Shown piece after piece: positions 12,014-24,409 of a stretch of DNA of 64,000 nt (within the stretch, counting starts at the first letter, position 1; each line of letters starts with the position of its first letter). The notes below the pieces were generated by a model. The model was not told where the DNA came from. It ran no database searches and was given only the letters and a program-made list of their open reading frames with translations. The DNA lies in the NCBI RefSeq assembly GCF_051020985.1, contig NC_135007.1, positions 16,705,501 to 16,769,500 of the forward strand, read 5' to 3'. Origin of the DNA: Nomia melanderi (taxonomy: Eukaryota; Arthropoda; Insecta; Hymenoptera; Halictidae). Both the position numbers and the translations under genes were made by a program.

Positions 12014-14941
12014 TTAATAGCTCGAATATTCGAAGATTTGAGAACTGCCACTGAAAAATACCAAGGAACATCACTGGACAATTATCGAGTTCGCAATGCG
12101 GCTAGGTTGACAGCCGCTGTCTGGCTGGTTCGTTTTTCCCGGCGTCGAAACTGGGTGGTCGGCGCTGCTTATTTACTCGGGAGACACACAAGCAGCCCCG
12201 GCCCCGGAGCGGTGTCTCCGCGGCATAAAGCATTCACGAACTCTGGCCTAGATTTATTCCCGGCCTCCGCGAGTCGAATCGCTCTCGGCGGCATTCAAGG
12301 GAAATCGGGGGAGGTTCGAGACCGCGGCGGAACGTCGCCGGGACCAGCCAGCCAGCCAGCCGCGGCTGCTCGGAAAAACTATTAAATATTTGAGCCTGCC
12401 GCGGCTTGAGAGGAGCAGTTCAATTTCGCCGCGGTAGGCAAACAGCCCGAGTCCTCGGCGAAACCCGTTTTCTTTCGGCTCTCCGGCCGACAACTTGAGA
12501 AACACTGTTCGACGAGTCTCATTCCCGAAACACTCGTCCGCAGAAAATCATCCCTTACTGACTCTAAGTTCGAACGTCGAGTAACGATTCTTTCGAATTA
12601 AATTCATCCGCATCCCACGCCAATGTATTGAACAGTGCTCCTCAACTTCGTTCGGAACGCTCGTCAGATTGATAGAGGTTTCCACCTTTGATGTCTCCGT
12701 CAGAAATAGCGAAACTTTCAAGCTTTAAAATGACGAAATATTAAAATATTGAAACATTAAAATACTGAAATACCGAACTCAAATATTGAACTACCGTCAA
12801 ACGTTAGCACTGTGAAGTATTGAAATCTAGAAATCTAGGAATTCCTATCGATATTTCAAAGAGACACCTATATACTAAAACTACAGCACGTTTTACGAGA
12901 TTGTTAATAACCGTAAGAAGTATTAAACAATTCGAGCGGGAAAGAACGTTGCCATTCGGGCGACGAAGAAACATCGCTCGCGCGGATGCGAGCGGCGAAC
13001 GAATGCGAGGCAAAAAGGGTAAGTGTCGGTTCGATAGCGAACGCTGAAACGTTTCCAATAATTACCACGCTGTAATTACCCGACTATAACGGGGTGACTT
13101 AACGTTGACGTATCGGCGTTGTCTCTGTGCGCCGAGCGCGCCGTGGGCTGCAAGTTTCGATCATAATAGGTAACGCTAATTATGCTGAATGACATTAGTT
13201 CCCCGCACAGAGGGCACGTGGGCGTGCGAGCGTGCGCGCGCGCAAACTGCACGGGCTATAGTGCCCCGAACACTAGCGGAATGGGAATGCAGTTTACACT
13301 GTAACGAGCGGTTTGCACCTAATAATGCCAGACGCAATAACATCGGCATTATTGCCCTCTGCGAAGTGGCCGTCTCGTTTTCGCTTCTAAATCGGCATTA
13401 ATCTCGGAAACGATCGGCTCACGCGGCCAACACGTTATTTAGCTATTTCGAATTAGCGGAGCTTATTCAGGCAATCTGTCGACGCCCGATAAGTCTTCGT
13501 GAATTCCCCTTAGAAGTCTTAGAAGAGATTACTCGGGGAATTATTTCGGTTTCTGGATTTATTATCGCAAATAGAATATTCCGCAGTGTTCTAATACCAT
13601 TCCAGCAACGTTCGCGTTGTCAAATGTTAAGGAACTTCGTTGCGAATAATCCTATACACTACAAAATCGTAGAGATTGACTTAATTACTTAGGACTTCGA
13701 GATAAACTGTTAACTCCATTTCAATTTTCCTCGAGAAATTTAATCTATAACTTATGCGACAATACATTAGTCGCACGGACTGACACTTGAAATAAACGAG
13801 ATCACTCGTAGAAGTCGAACGCGGGATGTCTGACTAAACACTCTCTCATACTACTTGCGCCAGGGCGAAGAACAAATGATTGCTACACGAGAAACACGGT
13901 GCAAGAATTCTATTCCGTCTTCCTCGTCCTGTCACTGTCTCCATTCTTCAACGATTCTGGAATCACAGGCTGTCGGTATAAGGCACGCCACAAGTTTTCT
14001 TCGTTATGACGTTCGCGCTGCTCCATTCCGAGGCGTCCGTTCAAGAGCAAATTCCTCTTAGCCCGAAGTTCTCCCATTAAGTAATACCTAGAGCCGAACT
14101 CCAGTCCACCAATCTATCCGCAAGGCAGCCAGTGTCCCAGCAAACAGAATTATCGCTGGTCCAACGAGCGGCGTCTCCGCAGAAGAAGGTCCCACGAATC
14201 TTCCGGCGCTGATTCGCCCGCTAAAACGGCGCCATGTTTTTCCAGGCGCCCCGCCCCCGAAAAACAGACACCCCGGAGGAGCGATCGAGTTCGCCGAGAC
14301 ACGAGGGCTCTGTAAATTAGCCGGGTCTTCCCGATTACCGCCGCTAATTGGACCGCTTCATTTTCGCGAACCCCTCGAAACCTCGAAATTCGGCGTGGAA
14401 ACGCGGAAGACGCGTTCTCGCCGTGGCCTCCATTCGAAATTCCTGCCACGGAATGATGGGACTTTGCGGCGGATCTGGCGACAACTCGTTCTTGCGCGAA
14501 TTGCGCCTTGTAACACGGACTTTCGCGTTTCTTCGTTGCTTCGCCTGAAAGTGTTAGCTTCTGTATGGATCGTACGATCGAATTCGGTTCGTTTATTCGC
14601 GTTCTTCTGAATTGTCTGTCTTCACTAGCTGCCTAGTGCTATTTAGAATCTTTTATTTTCGCAACGACTCGAGGCACTCGCACGGTTAAGCTTCAAAAGG
14701 ATGCTGCCTCGCTGGAAATTGGACTAGTCGAGTGTCGTCGAGGAAACGAAGATGCGTCAGTGTCCTCTTCCTGCTTCAGCTTGCTTACAGTCGCGACACC
14801 CAACGATCTTCCTTCGAGAATTGCCGAAGTTCAGCAACTGTTACCTCGTTTCCTCTCTAGGCTTCATTTCTGAATTGCAATCGCTTCGAAGATCTATTTG
14901 TTGCTTCGAAATGCAATCTCTTGAAACCAACAAACTCTGAA

Positions 14942-15155
14942 CCCTTTGCACTCGAGAGGTGTCAGTCACTTGATTTGACATAGTAAAATTATAGAATGTG
15001 ATATTTAATGTTAAACTTTGTATAATGCGATACGTGAAACATTGGAATAAAACAGCGTTCTTCAATGTACTGGTGATTTCTCTTCGAATTAGTCTCAAAC
15101 ATCGTCTTCGTAAAGGAATGTTAAATATTTCTAGTAAACATCCGAGTGCAAAGGG
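14942..15155. mobile_element. MITE with perfect 13-bp inverted ends
   Basis: CCCTTTGCACTCG at 14942-14954 is repeated inverted as CGAGTGCAAAGGG at 15143-15155. TTAA follows on the right (15156-15159); the left flank is TGAA, probably a mutated TTAA. The 214-bp interior is AT-rich and non-coding. The ends resemble family 1, but the body differs. Confidence 0.85.
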
Positions 15156-16629
15156 TTAATATCCAATTTCTTCTTTCTCGATCCTTGAAGACTGTTCAAC
15201 GAAACCTTCACTCCAAATCTTCCAGAGTATTAGATCATTCCTCGACGGAAACATCGGCCATTTAAAAATGCTTGATTCGCAAAAGTCCGTCGTTCGATTC
15301 GTTCGATCGAGCTAATCGGCCGGCTTCTAGTCGATCGAGGAAGGAGAAACAGAATCGGTTCCCGCAGGTCGGCATGCGAACGCGGAAGAAGAGGGTGTCC
15401 GTTGTATTCCCGGGCCGGCATTTGGTATTCATATCGCTTACCCGCGGTCGCAAAACCCGTCTTTTACATAGAAGCACACGGAATAATACATAACAGAGGC
15501 CGGGGGAAGCGGATCTATGGGGCTCTGATAAATATTGCATGGTCGACGCCCCCACTGTCGCCGGAATATCCAGCATATTTCCCGCGGACACTTTCTTCCT
15601 CCGCCGGACCGCCGCGATCTCCCCGATACCGAATAAACGATCCTCTCTCGTCCGACTAGCCGCGACGCTCGCCGGAATTCCGCGTATTGGAGCTTCCGTT
15701 TCTAGACAACCGACTGGGGAAATTGATCCGCGGACACGTACTCGTACAGCTTCGATCTTGATCAGCGGAGAGAACGGAGAGACGGAACGTATTCCGATAA
15801 CGCGCTTCGAAATTCGAGACTGCTTTCTAACCGATTTTCCCGAAAATGTTCCACATACATGTTCATCGGTATATTTATTCTTGACTATTTCAAATTGCAA
15901 CTTCTTTGGCTACGCAGAACGTTGCGTCAATGAATCAGTTTGACTTGAACTGAATTAAATCATAAAATATTCACATTTATATATACAACGGAAGGTGTAC
16001 TTGTTGGGTTAGAATTCAATTACGTCAGATTTAAGCTCCGCAATTATCGTCGATAGTATATTATAGCCGTCTATGGCCAGCAGTTCACCTAACCGAATGT
16101 CTCTTTAGGCGCCAGCGGTAGCCAAGGGGTTAACACTGAGCTCTCCGCAGTTCGATCGAGCTCGCAAGCTTCCGTTCTTAAATTACCCGTTACCCGAAAT
16201 CCGTATTTTCCACGGGAGAATCGGGAGCTCCCGTAAAAGCGGCGGCATTATACGAAAGCAGAAGTACGACCCGAGCGTCTTTCTTCTCCGCATAATTCTG
16301 GCGGGGAAACGCGAGCGACGAGCCTGTGTTCTCGTCGGGAGGAGAAAGAGGAGGATTCGATGGAGCGAGCGCGCGCGCGTCGGGACTATTAAAATATCGA
16401 GGCCTGCGATTGAATGGAAGAGGAACGACCGATAACGGGCCGATGCAAATTATCGCGGAATACCCGCGCGAATATTTCCGACTCGTCGAACTTCACCCAG
16501 TTCCCGGGCTTTTGTTTCTTCTCCCGCGATCGTCGCGGCTGAAAAGGGGAGCGGCGGCGGCCAAGGAACCGGCCGGGACAAGAGGGTTAACTATTCTCGC
16601 GTTCCCCCGGGAGAAATACCTCGTGATCC

Positions 16630-16880
16630 GCCGGGACACATGCACACCCTTCTCGTCTCCATCTTTTCCTTCTTCTTCCCGCTCGGCCTTCTCTTCTTTC
16701 CTTCCGTCCATTTTCTCTTTTTGTCCCGTTCCTTTATTTCATCCATCATTGTCGTCTTCAGTCGTGGTTCCTTTCTATCTCCGTGTCATTCCTTTGAGTC
16801 TTTACCCTCTTACCATCCACCTTTCTCGCTTTCACGTTTACTACCGATCTTTCTTCCATTCAAATCCTTCTCTTCCTATT
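16630..16880. repeat. Pyrimidine-rich block
   Basis: The plus strand is dominated by C and T (TTCTTCC, CTTTCC and CTTCTC words) for about 250 bp. It keeps a plus-strand frame open for 232 codons, but the translation is Ser/Phe/Leu-rich low complexity and not a recognised protein. Confidence 0.8.
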
Positions 16881-17744
16881 GTTCTCAAGAACGCCATTAA
16901 TTCGGTAAGAATGGTATTTAAGCTACTGTGGTTTCTGTGTCATCTTTTCGAACGGTACTTTGATGGATCAATTATTTCTGTCATCGATAATCGCGCATGT
17001 TATAGTCTATTCTACATCGCATAGTGGATTCTATCAGTCTCAAATCCCAGTGCTACATCTGTGATACATCGGACATAGTGAAACCTTGCGGGTCAGAGGT
17101 ATACTGCTCTAATTTCGTCGTAGCAAGGTTGAAACCACCGAAAGGACGAGGAACCTTGACAAAACAAGAGAACGAGAGACACAGACGAGCATCGGTTGGA
17201 GATCCGAACGAACGAGCGATTTCAGGCTCGAATTCAAGCGGGGATCGTCGAACGCCGATTGCGAACGAGGGTAATCGATAGTCCAATTAATTACCATGAT
17301 TCCTCGTCGGCCGCCGACAAAGGGGATCGCAACGGCGCGGCTGAGCTCCTTCAATATTTATCGCGCGACGTCGAAATTAGCGCCGCGAATCGGGGATTCC
17401 GATGGCGAGCGAAAGGGCCAAGGAATTCCACGGCTCGCCCCGCGATTCCATCGGGCACGCCGCCCGGGACGTTTGATATGGAGATAAGTCGCCCCTTTGA
17501 GACGCAAAAGTCCATAAAACCGGAGCCCCGTACGCGCGTCCTTTTACCTCCGCTTTTCTATTAATGTATGAATATTTCAAGGGTGTTTCGCTAGGAACGA
17601 ATCCAAGTCGATGATACGTATCGTTCGATGAATAATAGAAAGGGAAGAGGGCACAGATCATCGCCGATGAGCGTTGCAGCCGTTTGGCTGATGGATCGCG
17701 GACCTTTGCGAGGGGTCTCGTTCTTCGAGACTCGAGATTATTAA

Positions 17745-17974
17745 CATTTGGCACTCCAGATGGTTTTGCAATCTATCAGCAACTGCGACTAATTCTTATA
17801 GTATCCCTATCGAAAATGGAAAATGCTATAACATTCTTTAGATCTTTTATTCTCCTTCTTAGTACGAAATTTGGACGTGTGAGAAATCTAATAAGTATAG
17901 GGTAGTTTCTTTAAGATTCATTCGAATATATAATGTTATTCCTGGTGCAATATTGGAGCCTAGAGTTCAAAGGG
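17745..17974. mobile_element. TTAA-flanked MITE, family 1, copy B
   Basis: This 230-bp element lies between TTAA at 17741-17744 and 17975-17978. The left end is CATTTGGCACTCC and the right end GAGTTCAAAGGG. It has the same orientation and about the same length as copy A 6 kb away; shared blocks include CTATCAGCAACTG and AGGGTAGTTTCTTTAAG. Non-coding. Confidence 0.82.
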
Positions 17975-17999
17975 TTAACTGAGTCGATCAAAGAAATAC

Positions 18000-18182
18000 G
18001 CTTAAATCGATTTGGTGATATCTCCTGATGTTTGTAAGTTTCAATGGAATAATTAATATTCTCTTTAGTTACTCAAGGATTCGCTCGGTTCGCTTTCTAG
18101 GTCAGAAAGCAGCTTCCAAATATGTTATACAATAGTCTCAGAAGTTAAAACATTAATTTTCTCAATTGTTAATCCGCGTTCT
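18000..18182. mobile_element. Partial GAAGC-family element
   Basis: The body shares TCAATGGAATAAT, TACTCAAGGATT, GCTTCCAAATATGTTATACAAT and AACATTAATTTTCTCAA with copies at 7.4 and 22.4 kb. The right end GTTAATCCGCGTTC is degraded and the left end is missing or hidden next to the family 1 copy that ends at 17974. Confidence 0.55.
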
Positions 18183-19020
18183 AAAGGAGCTTGCAACTTT
18201 TTCTCTGGATGTCACACTAACGAGTTGATTCTAACGAGACAACGATTCAATCATGGACCAAAAGAGCACGCGAGATTCTTCATAGTTCCTAATAAATAAA
18301 TAACGATAACTTATTCTATCCAACTCGGCTAGGAAAACATTCACAGGGCAAGGCTAGGTGAAACGATTCCATTCGACTCGGTTACGAAAGTATTCCCGAC
18401 ATAAGGGGTTAAACACGCGCGAAACTTGGAGCGAAAGCAGCCGCAGCCGAGATTATTATTCGCCCAAAAGTGTTGCAGCGTCTGGCAGACTCGATCCCAT
18501 CGATCCGCGGATAAAGAATTCCGACACACGATTCGGCCGCGTTCCATCCCTCAAAGGATCAATTTCCGGGGGAGTTCGTACGCCGAGGAAATCCCTTTGG
18601 GAAAGCACCGCGCGGAATTCCATCCGGACGAAAGCACGGAAAGAAGGGTGGGGGCTGAATTTCGTTAGGACCGCGTTGCAGCTTGCGGGAACGTGTTCCG
18701 CAACGGCGCCGAAACACGAGAGACTTCCACGGGGCATTCCGCCTCGGATTCCGCGCGTCTTCCCCGCCGCGACACGCTCGACTCGGAAACCGTCGCGGGC
18801 ACGAACGCCATTCCGCCGGGAACGGGGAAACGCTCGACCTCCGTCGAACGAAACAATGGGGCGGGATGCGAAATGGATCGCGATGAATATTTCAAGGGAG
18901 CTCGCATTCGACTTCGCTTCATTTGCTCCGCGCTTCGTGCGATTTATCTCGAAGATGGCATTCCGCGGGGAGTTTGTTCCATCGGAATCGACGAAAATCA
19001 GGGGATATCGATAAATCGAC

Positions 19021-19059
19021 TTAACACGTCGAATGCCATGGGGGTCACCGGTGACCCCC
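19021..19059. mobile_element. TTAA next to a perfect 20-bp palindrome: likely transposon end
   Basis: TTAACACGTCGAATGCCAT is followed at once by a perfect palindrome at 19040-19059 built of GGGGGTCACC and its inverse. A TTAA followed by a GTCAC..GTGAC palindrome also occurs at 36409-36443. The other end was not located. Confidence 0.5.
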
Positions 19060-19363
19060 AACCAAATCAGATTACTGTAGTTCATTCGATTAAGAGACGA
19101 TTGTTTGGAAACATTTCTATATTATAAGTAACGCTACCTAGGGACATTCGGCTACATGAACGTGCAAGAATAATAATGCAATTCAATCGAATGGCTTAAT
19201 AATATATTTTTCCCGTTTTGTGTATTTTGCTCTATGGAATCTTGTTTCAAAGACGTAGGTTAGGTTGGCAAGTTCTTTCCCACTTATCGTCGGCCGCCGT
19301 TGTTCATAAGATAATTAACCTATGTAAATGTAAGGGAAATTACTGAGCAAATAGGGTACTCAC

Positions 19364-19509
19364 TTTGCGAATATCTTCTAAATTGTGAATTTCCGGCGAG
19401 AGGCCACCGTGCACGCAGAGGAACTGTTGGTTCATGAGGGCGGCAAGAGGCAGACAGTCAAAGGCGTCCATGCACGCGTCGTATACCCTCTCCGAGTATT
19501 TTATTTTAC
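19364..19509 (-). CDS. CanA: Calcineurin A exon: KIKYSERVYDACMDAF and HGGLSP segment
   Basis: Third visible calcineurin A exon: 2 nt completing Cys, then 48 codons. It reads KIKYSERVYDACMDAFDCLP, then LAALMNQQFLCVHGGLSPEI and HNLEDIRK. The HGGLSP signature carries the metal ligand equivalent to H199 of human PPP3CA. The acceptor is cttctgatttcag and the donor is AAA|gtgagt. The exon joins upstream through TGT (EC|K) and downstream in phase 0 (IRK|LDRF). The segment is very strongly conserved in animals, which makes the identification secure. The sense-strand intron before it ends in an unusually long pyrimidine-rich minisatellite 0.4-0.9 kb upstream of the acceptor. Confidence 0.97.
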
Positions 19510-19805
19510 CTGAAATCAGAAGCGCCAGAGTTATTAGACAACCGAGCGTCCTCCCCACTTCCTCTAGAATCGTCCACATAATTTTTCTCGTCGTTCTTGC
19601 GATCACTCTAATTTCGCGTCGAGAAGAAGCGACACGAATACAGAGAATTATCATTACGTTCACCGACGTTTCCATATTTGGGTCAACTTCACCCGAGAAC
19701 AAAACCACACGACGTAACACACAATGATCTTACAAAGGAAACTGCGATATGTATAAATAAAAGTCAGAACAACTGGCAATAAAAGAATGTAAACAATTTC
19801 CGTAA

Positions 19806-19862
19806 TTTCCCTCGCCAAGTTTGAAATAGGTCAAAATGACTCGCCCAGTGAACCCTGTGTTA
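19806..19862. mobile_element. Probable reversed end of CACTAAAAC-type element
   Basis: Read on the minus strand, TTAACAC is followed after a gap by a GGGCGAGTCATTTTGACC block like the sub-terminal part of the elements at 10.06 and 59.8 kb. Only one end is recognisable. Confidence 0.35.
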
Positions 19863-20085
19863 AAACCGTGGATTGGAAGTGGCGCTGTGTACCATACAGC
19901 AGGGGAGCGGAAAGAGAAACAGAGAAATTGTAGAACACAAGGCGAAGGAAGAGGGAGAAGTACCGAATAACGAAAACAGAGGAACACAGGAAAAGCTGTA
20001 GAATCCCACGAGAGAGACAGTGGAAGAAATATAGAACAAAGCAAGAAATATGGAACAATCCAGAGCATGGATCACAGAACAGAGG

Positions 20086-20312
20086 TTTCGAGAACATGAG
20101 GAACAGGAAAAACACAGAAACGCAACGAAGCAAAGAATTTGTAGAAGCAAGGGGAAACAGATTTCGAGAACATGAAAAACAGAAGAAGCACAGAAACGCA
20201 ACGAAGCAATGGAATTTGTAGAACCAAGGGAAAAGAGGTTTCCAGAACATGAGGAACAGAAGAAGCGCAGAGAAAGCACGAAGCAAAAGAACGTGTAGAA
20301 GCAGGGGAAACA
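20086..20312. repeat. Minisatellite, three units of 76-77 bp
   Basis: Units begin at about 20086, 20162 and 20239 with TTTCGAGAACATGA or TTTCCAGAACATGA, followed by ACAGAAGAAGC, AACGAAGCAA, a GTGTAGAAG or TTGTAGAA block and GGGGAAACAG. Flanking purine-rich DNA (19880-20400) has decayed related words. The minus strand is correspondingly pyrimidine-rich and stays free of stops for 330 codons by composition. Confidence 0.88.
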
Positions 20313-22439
20313 GAGAAGAGACAAAGAAAGTCGGACACCGAGCTGGTGAGCTAGAAACGGAAAGAGAAGCGGAGAAAGAGGAAGAGCGACGTGGAAGAGG
20401 GAGAAAGGGGAAAGTTGGTGGGCGACAAGCTCCATCCGACCGGCTCCACGCTTTGTTTCTTTTATCGCGGTCCACGGTCGGCGAGCCGTCGTTCCCGGCG
20501 TTATTGCCCGCGAACAAAGCCGTCTTTCGGCGGGCTTTTTACTCGCTTCCGATGCCCGGGCTTCTCGCCCCGCGGCTCGCTGGCTCGGCCAATTTAGTTC
20601 CCGCGTCCCCGAGACAGCCGGCTGCCACGCTACGCGGGGATAATTCTCCTTAAACGCGATCCTCGATCGTTTTCCGCTCGGATGGGATTCCGGGGCTCGG
20701 TAACGCGACACCCGGCTACGACTGACGCCTGCCGATCCCTGGAAGAGGGTACATCCGAGCTGGATTATTCGTTTCGGCGGGACGAAGCTGATTTCACGCG
20801 AACATCGTTGGATCGTTGGCTGCCGGGAATTCTGGGGACTTTCCGTTTTCAATCGGTAGTGACGGAATCGTTTCCGAAACGAAGCATTTGCCGTACTTTA
20901 ACGAGTTCGACTCGTGGTAAGAATTTTGGACCAAATATCGAGTGAAGACACGAGTGAGATATCGGTCGTCGTAATTATGGTCCAGATTAAATGGTATGCC
21001 AAGGGCTTAACCCTTGATAGAAGTCATTTGATCGTTTCCATCCCTATTGTAATATTTACAATTAACACGTTGAGTACTACGCTAGGTAATTTCTGTCAAG
21101 TTCTTTGTCCTTGTTATCTACGTTACGGTATTTCGCGGTAAGTCAACTCGAAATACGTCCGTTGAGAGTTATATTCGGCTTATTTTCTCCTGTAAAATTA
21201 CTTCTCGATTCAACTGGAACCTCGCGAGTCCTCTATACACCGTGGAACATATATATTCCCTATGAAAATAGGAGCAATTTATCAAAGACCGCTGAATAGT
21301 GCAGCGTTTCATAGGAAATACGAAGAAATTCTTCCGTGCAGTTTATTGAACCGATTCCTCCATTTATTACCGTGGAAAGCGCTTTAAAGGGCCATAAAAG
21401 AAATGAAGACATCAAACAGATCACCTGTATATATTATTAAAAAAAATCTCGTCGCGGACGGTTACGGGGATCAAAGAAATGGTCGGTGTCCTTTCCGGCG
21501 GCTATACGGAGGGCGGAGAATGGATAAAGGGGTGGAAAAGGACTCCGGAGGGCCATGAAGAAGCGCTGCGAGGCAGACCGTCAGGAATAGTGACCGTGTA
21601 CGCGCGAGAGCCTCGTAAAAAGAACGGGGAATGCCGGGATCATTTCGCGTGCGTGGCCCGTGTCCGCCGAGAATAATAAATCCCTCTATCGAGGAATGCT
21701 TCGTCCGGAAAAAAGGAAGAAGCGGGCCTGAAAAGAGACGAGAACGGAGGGAGAAAGAGAGAGAGAGAGGGGAAAAAATAAAAACACGGTCTCTGCGAAA
21801 CGGAGAACCATCCCCTTCGCTCGTTCCGTGAAATACGAGCGTTCGCTGTCGCGCGGTACGAGCAGTAGAATTTTTCCTTCCCGTTTTATCGATGGAAAAT
21901 GCATTACTCGGTCATCCAGTCGAGGGCAACGCGGAGAAACAGGTGATTGTATCGGAGATTTCAGGATTTTCCATGTCGAAGGTGATCTTTATTTTCCGCT
22001 GGCTTCTCCATCGCGCAGGAAACGCAACGGCGGGTTTATAATGGATAATCTGTCTGATCGTTGCTCGCTGTTTCTACTTACTAGATACTCCTACGAGATA
22101 CCGTTATCCGTTGATTTGGATTGTACGAAATTTCAGGGGTATCTGGGATCTTTGCGAGAGGCCTGGTAGCTGAATTATTGTGATGTATAATCATTAATTT
22201 GATTAGTATACGAATAGTCATTATAATTTCCATCTGCAATCCTCGTAGACCGTTAACGCAATTGCTGTATCAATATCAAACGATTCGAAATTGGATGAAA
22301 TTTGACGCACAACCGGAAACACGCGTAAACGCGATTCATTATCCGTAACTCAATTATAACGTGCCTAATAACGTATCGATAAACACGAAGGTACGCTCGC
22401 CGAGGGAACAGTTGCGGCGCTTAACATCTGCGTCGCTCA

Positions 22440-22685
22440 GAAGCCAACGTGGCGAAGTCGATTTTTACTTCTCTAATTTTTCAAATCTCAACGGAATAAA
22501 TAATATATTTTCTACTTAATAAAGGACCCACTCTTCGTTGTTTCTAAATCATAAAGCCTTATAGCTTCCGAAACATATTCTTACTCTCATATATTCCGAA
22601 CTTACAACACGTTGCATAATCATTTCAGAAGCCAAAGCACGAATTCTCTAAACTTTTCTTCCCCAGACTGAACCGCATTAGCTTC
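22440..22685. mobile_element. Short inverted-repeat element, GAAGC family, copy 2
   Basis: The left end GAAGCCAACGTGGCGAA and inverted right end GAAGCTAATGCGGTTCA match at about 12-13 of 17. The body matches copy 1 in AAGTCGATTTTTA, CTTATAGCTTCCGAA and CATAATCATTTCAGAAGCC. It is 246 bp and non-coding. Confidence 0.68.
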
Positions 22686-24387
22686 TGGCTCATTTATCGC
22701 CACCGGTAGCCGCATAAAGCGAGCGGGCAAAAGTATTCGGGCCGCGGAATCGCGCGGCATTTAGAAAATCTCGAGTCGATCCGTTGCCATGAATTCGTGC
22801 CGTGTCGGGGACACTCGAATGCGCTTTGGAAGAGTCGGCGAAATGCTTTTCCATTCGCGGATCAGTCGCAGACTTCCGTGACAAACAGGACGCCACGCTC
22901 GTCGCCGGCCGCAGAAAAGAAACCCGTCGGGTTTCTTGCCTCGGTCGCGGGCATTGCTATCGACACGGTAAAAATCGCCCGGCATTTCTCAACCGGAGTC
23001 CGAGCGGACGTGGAATAGTGTCCGGACGGTTGTCCGGGGAACAAAGTCGGGATCGTTCGATAGGTTTCCCCGGAGGAAACGAATCGTCCGCGGGACATGC
23101 GCAAATACCGCTGTCGTGTCCCTTCTCCCGCGTGTTTCTTCGATTCCTCTTTTCCCGTGGCTTCGATTCTTGCCCGGTTTCATTTTGCGAGACTCTAACT
23201 GTACGAGGATCGTCGAACTTTAACCGGAATCCTGTTCGTCTTCGCGTGGATTCGGGAAGTTAGGTGGATAGGGCTTTCGCCGGAGGATAGGGCTTTCGCC
23301 GAGCTCCGATCGTTCGGAATTTCCGTCGAATTTCTTCGTGTCCTGACAATCCTGATCTATATCCGATTTCCTTTCAAATCCCTATGAATCTTTACTGTCG
23401 ATTAGTTAGTTGGTCCCTATAAACAATCAGAAACTCGCTAAACAAGTCTACAGTTGGGAGAATCATTCGGCGTATCTCGAGGGAATCTTATCTCGATCGT
23501 CGAGTGGGCAAGCTGGAATGACAAAGTGTTGTTTGCCGTGGCGGCCATCGAGCTACAGCCCTCGGACTTCCGAGCAACGGCGAGCAAGAAGAATTTCCTG
23601 TCAATAAAACGCGGGCACGCTGGTCGAGCAGCCCGAAGATTCGCCCGACGGACAGATTGCCGGTCGAACCTGTCACCTCGAGACCTCTCGGGAGAACATG
23701 CGCCTCGACCTTGCTTGGAAGGTTTCCTAATGCTTCGCTGAACTTTTCGAGCCAGCGTGCCTTTGCAATTAATAAACACCGGGGCCGGCCTCTCGGCTCT
23801 TTAATAAAGGCACCGGGAACGCGTCTAAGACGGCGGCCAAGGGATTTTTCGCGTAGCTTCGTTTCTCCTCTGTCAACAGAAAGTTTCCGGAACACATAAT
23901 CCCATTACAAAGGACTAACGAAAGCCTCTGTGCCTCGGCTGGCGAGCAATTGCCGCGCGCTCCGTTAAAAAATCCACCTTCAAGCGGTTGATTAATATTC
24001 AAAGAAACTCGAAAGCGCGGGACTCGGCCTCTCGGCGGAGGAAATTCCTTCCAGCACGCGTTACAATGGCTTCGCGCGGCTCGCGTTCCAACGATTCGAA
24101 TAACTACCCGGTCTAATCGACGTTTAAAACCTGACAACAGAATTATCCCGGGACAAAGGGATTTAACTTCTTTCAGCGAAGAGAAAGGAACTTCTATCAA
24201 GTAATTTCTTCGAAACAATACTCTTCCCGCGATGCCCGAGGAAATATGTATTTCCAAATGGCGAACAATTTCTCCCGCGAAGCGGTCGCCGTATTTCACC
24301 GGTTCCGCGGGAACCGAGGAAGCGCGCGTTCCGAAATGATTAACAATTTTTCCCGCAAAGTGGCGTCTATTTCACGGTGGAACTCGC

Positions 24388-24409
24388 GCGGCGGCGGCGG
24401 CGGCGGAGG
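24388..24409. repeat. Short GGC trinucleotide run
   Basis: About six to seven GGC units followed by GGA units in a very GC- and CpG-rich part of the intron. Confidence 0.9.

Larger units (their letters stand above)
11444..19363 (-). other. Intron of calcineurin A, 7920 nt
   Basis: The intron separates NLEDIRK from LDRFKEPP. It contains two related TTAA-flanked elements (11782-12013 and 17745-17974), a third element with perfect 13-bp ends (14942-15155), a member of the GAAGC family (about 18000-18182), a pyrimidine-rich block (16630-16880) and a perfect 20-bp palindrome beside TTAA (19040-19059). I see no nested gene. Confidence 0.88.

Noticed and set aside
16326..17024. 232-codon plus-strand open frame
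   Set aside because: Its length comes from a pyrimidine-rich block lacking stop codons; no domain is recognisable.
19860..20852. 330-codon minus-strand open frame, the longest in the window
   Set aside because: It crosses a 76-77-bp minisatellite and GC-rich DNA, the translation is Phe/Ser/Leu/Cys low complexity, neighbouring frames are open as well, and the repeat unit is not a multiple of three throughout.
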